The notes under the pieces: generated by a model
Seen by the model: only the letters and a program-made list of their open reading frames with translations
What the model was told of the DNA's origin: nothing
Databases searched by the model: none
Source: a virus
IMG/VR virus record: IMGVR_UViG_3300017752_000161
Span: 1-24,122 of that record
Length of the DNA stretch: 24,122 bases
Direction: 5' to 3' (one strand)
In this document: piece after piece, positions 19,640 to 24,122 of the stretch
Layout of the letters: each line of letters opens with the position of its first letter
How positions within the stretch are numbered: position 1 is the stretch's first letter
Position numbers and translations under genes: made by a program

Positions 19640-21778
19640 CTAATTTATTTTTTGAACAGAAGTCGCCATTTGATTTGCCATGTTTCTAGCGGCTTCAACC
19701 ACATTTTCTGTTGTAATTTCTTTATTCGCCGCTTCTATTTCATCACGCAGCATTTCAAAAAGACTGTCATCACCAAGTATATTTTCTATCTTAGCATCAA
19801 CTGTGCTTCCTTGCTTTAGCGACGTTTTCGCTAAGTTTTTAGCTTCTAAAAAGGCTTTGACTTCTTCGTTTGAGCCAAACACTGCAAGAAGCCCCTGTAT
19901 TTCTTTGCTTGGAAGTTTAGCAATTGCTTCAGCGTTTTCTCTACCAAGTCGTGCAATAGTTTCTCTGCTCGAGCGATCAAGACCAGCTATTTTTTGTTGC
20001 GCTGTTATAGACTGAGATTTTATCCACCTAGCTGTATCATCGTTCATATCAGCGATATCAAGTCGTGCATCTATTTGAGCCTGTGTTAAACGGCCTTGTT
20101 GAGTGCGGTTAAGTGCTGACTCATCAGCCCTAAATTCTCTTTCCCTCTGAGCTTCTTCAGCGGTTTGAGTGGCTTTTTGAGCGGCGGCGCGTTCAGCACG
20201 AACGTCTTGATAAGCCGCCAACGTAATAGCACGATCCTCTTTATCAGCGGTGGTTGCCTGCTCGCCTTTTGCGTCACCGTATGCTTTAAGACCTTGCGCG
20301 GCACCTCGAGCTATGTTTTGCAAAGCGTCGGGGCTTTCTCCTGCCGCGATCATTAGACCAGTCATCATTAGGTTGTAGCTAGCGTCAGTCCGCACGTCTT
20401 TAGAACGCTCTCCAAGCAACGACTGCAACATAGCTTTTCTAGCTTCTAGATCCTCAATACCGAACAAATCATCAATGTCTTTTGCTTTTTTCTTATTGGA
20501 ACCTTTTCCATTTATAATATTATCAACGCCGCTTTTTAAGTCGGTTCCAGCCTGCTCTGTTATTGCTGTAGCTAGTTGATCGTCTTCACCATTAATAGAG
20601 CCAGAAGAAATAATATCCAACTTGGTAGGAGTAAGAACGGTTTGTTTTTCTGTCTCTGACTTAGAAGTTTGTGTATCCACTTCTTGCGATGACTTCTCGA
20701 CATCTGTATCGATGTCGCTCGGCGTTGTGAGTGCAGGTATGTTAGCTGCTATGTTAGATAGCTGTTCCCCAGCACCCGCAGTCGCACGAGACACGACGTT
20801 GCTGGCAGGCCCAACGGCATTGTCCATAGAATCATTTAGTACATTGCTTGCAACTGGAGCTATGCCGACAGATGCAGTAGGCACCGTGCGAACGTCTTGC
20901 GTTGGCTCTACGGCCTTCCTTCGTTTGCCTGCCTCTGCTTGGGCTAAAGCATCTTTAACTCTAGGAGTAAAGAAATTGGCTATTCCGCTTTCTGCACTGT
21001 TAAAAACATTTGCCAATGCTCCAGAGGCGGTTCTTACACCTTTGTCCGCATCTGCTAAGAGCTTTTGCGCGGGGCTTTGTGTTTCTGCGTTTCCATACAT
21101 TGTTTCTTTTATGGCCACGCCGATTGGGTTTGCTCTGCCCGGGGCGTCTGCGGGAGCGTCAAAACCAAAAACTTCTAAAGGAGAACCAAAGGCACGCTTT
21201 ATTTGATCTACGGTGTCAGACGACGGTGTCATACTTTTACCTATACCAGCAAACAACGGAGTGTCTGAAGCTTTTTGATTCATCGCCGCTTGCATGCTAT
21301 CTACGGTTGAAGTTCCAGCCATTGATGGATCGACATCAATAGATAGGTTCCTGCTTGTTACTGGATCACCCGCACTCATATCAGACTCTAAGATTGGCCC
21401 GCTAATTTGAGGCGCGGCCTTAGACCGTAAAGATGCAAGGTTGCCACGATTAACAGCCATGCGTGTTTCATCAGATGAAGCAAGTGGTATAGAAGTGCTA
21501 GCTTTTTGCGCACCAACTAGAGCGTTAGCCGCCGCCGAACGAACAGCCCTTGAGTTTCTTGTGTCTGCCGCAATTTGATTAAGCGTTCCTGTTTGACCGT
21601 TAGCCGCCAACTGCTGAATCGCTTGAATCATTTTAGTGTCTACGTTGCCACCTGTCTGCATACGTACAGGCTGGCGCTGTTGAACTACATTAGCCAACTG
21701 CGGTGATGACGCAAGAATACCCGACGCCTGACGAGCGGCCATCGGATCTCGGAACATTCTACGATTCATAGGATTCAT
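19640..21778 (-). CDS. Large helical internal virion protein
   Basis: 712-residue protein, probably structural or ejected. The N-terminus is Met- and Arg-rich (Asn-Pro-Met-Asn-Arg-Arg-Met-Phe-Arg). A long low-complexity middle of Ala, Ser, Thr, Asp and Val follows, then from about residue 470 a helical region with Thr-Gly-Leu-Met-Ile-Ala-Ala-Gly and Ala-Arg-Gly-Ala-Ala-Gln-Gly-Leu, and a coiled coil of Ala/Gln/Glu/Arg (about 510-640). No enzyme motif seen. The start overlaps the upstream stop (TAATG) with GGGAG before it. Thirteen bases separate it from the next gene. The role is inferred from context and composition. Confidence 0.65.
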   Translation of the reverse strand: MNPMNRRMFRDPMAARQASGILASSPQLANVVQQRQPVRMQTGGNVDTKMIQAIQQLAANGQTGTLNQIAADTRNSRAVRSAAANALVGAQKASTSIPLASSDETRMAVNRGNLASLRSKAAPQISGPILESDMSAGDPVTSRNLSIDVDPSMAGTSTVDSMQAAMNQKASDTPLFAGIGKSMTPSSDTVDQIKRAFGSPLEVFGFDAPADAPGRANPIGVAIKETMYGNAETQSPAQKLLADADKGVRTASGALANVFNSAESGIANFFTPRVKDALAQAEAGKRRKAVEPTQDVRTVPTASVGIAPVASNVLNDSMDNAVGPASNVVSRATAGAGEQLSNIAANIPALTTPSDIDTDVEKSSQEVDTQTSKSETEKQTVLTPTKLDIISSGSINGEDDQLATAITEQAGTDLKSGVDNIINGKGSNKKKAKDIDDLFGIEDLEARKAMLQSLLGERSKDVRTDASYNLMMTGLMIAAGESPDALQNIARGAAQGLKAYGDAKGEQATTADKEDRAITLAAYQDVRAERAAAQKATQTAEEAQREREFRADESALNRTQQGRLTQAQIDARLDIADMNDDTARWIKSQSITAQQKIAGLDRSSRETIARLGRENAEAIAKLPSKEIQGLLAVFGSNEEVKAFLEAKNLAKTSLKQGSTVDAKIENILGDDSLFEMLRDEIEAANKEITTENVVEAARNMANQMATSVQKIN

Positions 21779-22677
21779 TACGATCTCCCGAAATTAAACA
21801 GATTTCCAAACCCTTGAGCTTGACCTGCCGCACCTAGACCCGCGATCCCAAGTCCTAGCAACTGTGATGTCGAGCTAGGTCCCGGTGTTTGTGTGGTGCT
21901 GTATGTTGACTGCAATGCTGGAACACCTTGGAAGATATCTGACAAGAAGCCAACCTGCTGGAACGGCAACTGCTGTTGTGCAAGGGCATTCTGCTGTGCC
22001 AGATTCAGACCCTGCTGTGTCTGCTGTTGCTGTAGTCCGCCCAATCCTAGCAGTGTGTTGATGTCCTGACCAGCCATCTGCTGACCAAGCTGACCCAGAC
22101 CCGCAATGCCCTGACCCAGAGCACCCTGTAGCTGTGCCTGCTGTAGCTTCTGTTGTGCTTGTTGCTGGGCTAACTGCTGTGCCTGTGCAAAACCTGCGGT
22201 GCGAAGCTGTGAACCTGTGCGAGCTTGTTGCTCTAGCACATCACCAGCTATCTGTCCCTGTGCCACGGCCTGACGAGATCCACCAAAGGCTCCCGCTCCA
22301 ACGGCACTAGCACCGAGTTGATTCTGCTGAACGGCACCCTGCTCTGCAATGTCGGCATATTGTTGCTGAACCACGTCCTCAAGATACGGATCCATAAACT
22401 GCTGGTACGACGTGCCAGTAACTGGAGCACCGCCTGCTGTGGCAATCCCGCCCTCAATAGCCGCCTGACCTTGCTGTAGGAAGGGAGCGAATGCGCCAAC
22501 ACCTTCCGTACCCGCTGTGATAGCCTGTTGCTGGGCGGCAGATAAATCTGCTAGCTGGGCAGGGGCATACGGCATACCTGTTTCAGATACGGTGGTTGCC
22601 TGTTCCAATAAGTCAGCAAGGTACTGTTCCTGAAACTTAGGAAGTCTTGCTATCTGCTCTACGGTTTGAACTGCCAT
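21778..22677 (-). CDS. Gln/Ala/Gly-rich virion or ejection protein
   Basis: 299-residue protein. The N-terminal 60 residues look globular, with Leu-Pro-Lys-Phe-Gln-Glu-Gln-Tyr-Leu-Ala-Asp-Leu-Leu-Glu. Gly-Ala-Gly-Ala-Phe-Gly-Gly-Ser-Arg-Gln-Ala around residue 130 is a motif I recall from phage DNA-ejection or tail-hub proteins. From about 150 to 240 the chain is dominated by Gln and Ala in coiled-coil-like repeats, and the end is Gly-rich with Asn-Leu-Phe-Asn-Phe-Gly-Arg-Ser. The DNA is accordingly rich in CTG/CTGCTG triplets on the + strand. GGAGG precedes the start, which overlaps the upstream stop. Confidence 0.65.
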   Translation of the reverse strand: MAVQTVEQIARLPKFQEQYLADLLEQATTVSETGMPYAPAQLADLSAAQQQAITAGTEGVGAFAPFLQQGQAAIEGGIATAGGAPVTGTSYQQFMDPYLEDVVQQQYADIAEQGAVQQNQLGASAVGAGAFGGSRQAVAQGQIAGDVLEQQARTGSQLRTAGFAQAQQLAQQQAQQKLQQAQLQGALGQGIAGLGQLGQQMAGQDINTLLGLGGLQQQQTQQGLNLAQQNALAQQQLPFQQVGFLSDIFQGVPALQSTYSTTQTPGPSSTSQLLGLGIAGLGAAGQAQGFGNLFNFGRS

Positions 22678-23474
22678 TACGCTTGTGCCTCCAATTCAGC
22701 CATCATATCATACATTCGTGCCGCTCCGATATCCCTATCTCCATCACCTGCACCACGAACAGCTTGGGCTGTCATTACAAATTCTCCGTCAGATAGCATA
22801 GCTTCTACAGAGTCCGAGGTCCCAGTACCGGGACCCGATACCTCACCACCATGATAATAGCGCCTTAGTTCATTTTCGGAATACTCGAACTCCGGATCTA
22901 GGAACTGGGCTTTGTCTTCTTTATACAAGGCAAGATCTTCTGGGTTAGATAGATCAAGGCGTCTGCCATCCCGCGTAGTAACGGGCGTAGAAATAACTTT
23001 ACCCGTAGGAAATGGACGCAATTTCCCTGCCGCTTCTTCCTCGGGTGTTGATCCTAGCATGGCTAACGCGCCGATTCCACCAGCGGTTAGCAACTTGTTG
23101 TCGCCTATGAAACCAAGAGCTTTGTCGAACATCGATGGAGCTTGAGCCGCTCCACCAAAGCTAGCTTCTTGGGCACTTAAACCTGCGGTGGGAGAAATCT
23201 GTGCGGTAGCTGTCGGCAACGCTGCACCCGGCATCTGAGGTAAGAAGCCGCCTTTTGCGGCCTTACTAAAACCTAAACCTTCTGCTCCTAAACCCAGTGC
23301 GCCGCCAATAGCGGCTGTTCTCAAAGCTTCGTTAACCTCTTGACCAGAAGCAAGACCCCCGATCCCAGATCCGATAGCCGCACCGATTGAACCACCCATT
23401 CCAAAACCAACGACACCACCAATAACAGGTGCCGCTTGTTTTACCGCGTCTGTGATTTTGCTAAACAGTCCCAT
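22677..23474 (-). CDS. Virion protein with Gly-rich membrane segment
   Basis: 265-residue protein. Residues about 12-60 form two hydrophobic Gly-rich stretches with small-residue repeats (Val-Ile-Gly-Gly-Val-Val-Gly-Phe-Gly-Met-Gly-Gly, Gly-Ala-Ala-Ile-Gly-Ser-Gly-Ile-Gly), a glycine-zipper-like pattern suited to membrane insertion. A third hydrophobic stretch lies near residue 130. The C-terminal 60 residues carry Gly-Thr-Gly-Thr-Ser-Asp-Ser and Met-Leu-Ser-Asp-Gly-Glu-Phe-Val-Met-Thr, a motif I recall from the ends of many phage tail and virion proteins but whose role I do not know. It could line a channel for DNA ejection; that is inference from composition and neighbours. Confidence 0.6.
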   Translation of the reverse strand: MGLFSKITDAVKQAAPVIGGVVGFGMGGSIGAAIGSGIGGLASGQEVNEALRTAAIGGALGLGAEGLGFSKAAKGGFLPQMPGAALPTATAQISPTAGLSAQEASFGGAAQAPSMFDKALGFIGDNKLLTAGGIGALAMLGSTPEEEAAGKLRPFPTGKVISTPVTTRDGRRLDLSNPEDLALYKEDKAQFLDPEFEYSENELRRYYHGGEVSGPGTGTSDSVEAMLSDGEFVMTAQAVRGAGDGDRDIGAARMYDMMAELEAQA

Positions 23475-23704
23475 TAGGTTACTACCTTTACAGTGCCACT
23501 GTCATTATACAGTGCTCCAGCCTCAAGTCCAGTTGCCGATGTAGGCAACGCCGTTAATGTTATTTTTGTTCCGCGAAGCTCCCCGGGGTTCCGTTCCTGT
23601 GCGATAAACAGTTCTAATGTACGGATTAAGTCTTGCATATACTGGACAGAATAATCTGCGGGTGCTTCCGGTAGTCTAGGCGGTGCTATCTGGTTGCTTG
23701 ACAC
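23474..23704 (-). CDS. Small virion-associated protein
   Basis: 76-residue protein with a helical N-terminal half (Ser-Val-Gln-Tyr-Met-Gln-Asp-Leu-Ile-Arg-Thr-Leu-Glu) and a C-terminal half with the phrase Leu-Pro-Thr-Ser-Ala-Thr-Gly-Leu-Glu-Ala-Gly-Ala-Leu-Tyr-Asn-Asp, followed by a strand ending Val-Lys-Val-Val-Thr. This Gly-Leu-x-x-Gly-x-Leu-Tyr-x-Asp phrase recurs in phage structural proteins in my experience. The start is a GTG at 23704 overlapping the upstream TAG by one base, with GGGAGA a few bases before. Probably a minor tail or neck component. Confidence 0.6.
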   Translation of the reverse strand: MSSNQIAPPRLPEAPADYSVQYMQDLIRTLELFIAQERNPGELRGTKITLTALPTSATGLEAGALYNDSGTVKVVT

Positions 23705-24122
23705 TAGCGTCTCCCGTCTTGGCGAATGTCAATACGTGGGCTACCCAGCTTCCATTTTGCACCCACGGCATCAGCCGACACTCGGAGCGCAAAAGATCTA
23801 CCTCTAGCCCTCAAGAATAACTGATTGGTGTATGTCTCAACAGGAGACGATGCTGTGCGAACTGCATCACCGGACACCGTGTCTGCATCAAACGAAGCAC
23901 CGGGGAAGTTACGTGCTTTGACGGTAAAGGTTGCCTGTGGGCTACTAAGTGCTGTAGATCCAACAAATGTCAGGTCAGGTATTAGCTTGCTTATATATGC
24001 AAACTTATCACCATCACCGATGTCGATCGCCGCAGACTCGATATACGAATTCATTGCTGACCCATCGTCATCGTATCCAAACTCGTGGTTGTATAGGTAC
24101 TGACCACCAGCGGCCACGGGGC
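23704..24122 (-). CDS. Virion structural protein, C-terminal part only
   Basis: At least 138 residues, with no stop before the right edge. A GTG at 24117 is unlikely to be the true start because the frame stays open beyond it and the sequence reads as the end of a larger protein. The visible part is beta-rich: Tyr-Leu-Tyr-Asn-His-Glu-Phe-Gly-Tyr-Asp, then Ile-Pro-Asp-Leu-Thr-Phe, Ala-Arg-Asn-Phe-Pro-Gly, and an ending Gly-Ser-Pro-Arg-Ile-Asp-Ile-Arg-Gln-Asp-Gly-Arg-Arg. I recall this ending from large phage neck or DNA-stabilisation/tail proteins of podovirus-like genomes. It is the first gene of the leftward late block inside the window. The exact role is not established. Confidence 0.65.
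   Translation of the reverse strand, partial: PVAAGGQYLYNHEFGYDDDGSAMNSYIESAAIDIGDGDKFAYISKLIPDLTFVGSTALSSPQATFTVKARNFPGASFDADTVSGDAVRTASSPVETYTNQLFLRARGRSFALRVSADAVGAKWKLGSPRIDIRQDGRR

Noticed and set aside
20622-21206. Rightward 194-codon frame opposite the 712-residue gene
   Set aside because: It is antisense to a long coupled late gene, with no ribosome site and biased composition, so a shadow frame.
21960-22230. CTG/CTGCTG-rich stretch as a microsatellite or CRISPR-like array
   Set aside because: There is no fixed repeat/spacer unit. The triplets are codons for the Gln/Ala-rich coiled coil of the leftward gene.

Overview
The window looks like about half of a tailed double-stranded DNA phage genome (Caudoviricetes), probably a short-tailed marine phage of an alphaproteobacterial host. 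The basis is gene content and layout: terminase small subunit, SNF2-type helicase, archaeo-eukaryotic-type primase, UvrD-like helicase, family A DNA polymerase, T4-type lysozyme, and a run of very large Ala/Gln/Gly-rich virion or ejection proteins. The set resembles the HMO-2011-type group of marine podoviruses. That placement is from memory of gene content, not from a search. No integrase, tRNA, CRISPR array, rRNA or insertion sequence was seen.

Layout. (1) 1-977, leftward: the start of the packaging and late module, with terS, a VRR-NUC-type nuclease and perhaps the first codons of the next gene (terL?). (2) 978-1361: a non-coding divergent control region with two opposed arrays of short repeats. 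(3) 1362-6165, rightward: about eighteen small, tightly overlapping early genes, mostly of unknown function, with one DNA cytosine-5 methyltransferase. (4) 6184-15230, rightward: the replication module (SNF2 helicase, ribbon-helix-helix regulator, a putative recombination/ssDNA accessory protein, an SSB-like protein, primase, a zinc-ribbon protein, UvrD-like helicase, a DUF6378-like protein, DNA polymerase A). A leftward PD-(D/E)XK nuclease gene interrupts it and overlaps the helicase gene end to end. (5) 15231-15316: a strong hairpin between converging genes. (6) 15317-24122, leftward: lysozyme, then reading against the coordinates the internal/ejection and tail proteins, running off the right edge.

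The two leftward blocks probably belong to one late transcription unit on a circular or terminally redundant map. It would start at the 978-1361 control region, run left through the terminase and capsid genes outside the window, re-enter at 24122 and end at lysozyme. Early and replication genes would be read rightward from the same control region and end at the hairpin near 15265-15292. A second regulatory island lies around 8001-8264, with a promoter, a small ribbon-helix-helix gene and a perfect inverted repeat.

Most worth a second look: the opposed repeat arrays between early and late genes; matching SSB-type acidic Pro-Phe tails on both the SSB-like protein and the primase; the nuclease gene that overlaps the helicase gene antisense by about 209 bases; leucine at the position equivalent to E. 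coli Pol I Phe762; and clusters of a CGCAGGA heptamer next to the terminase genes.
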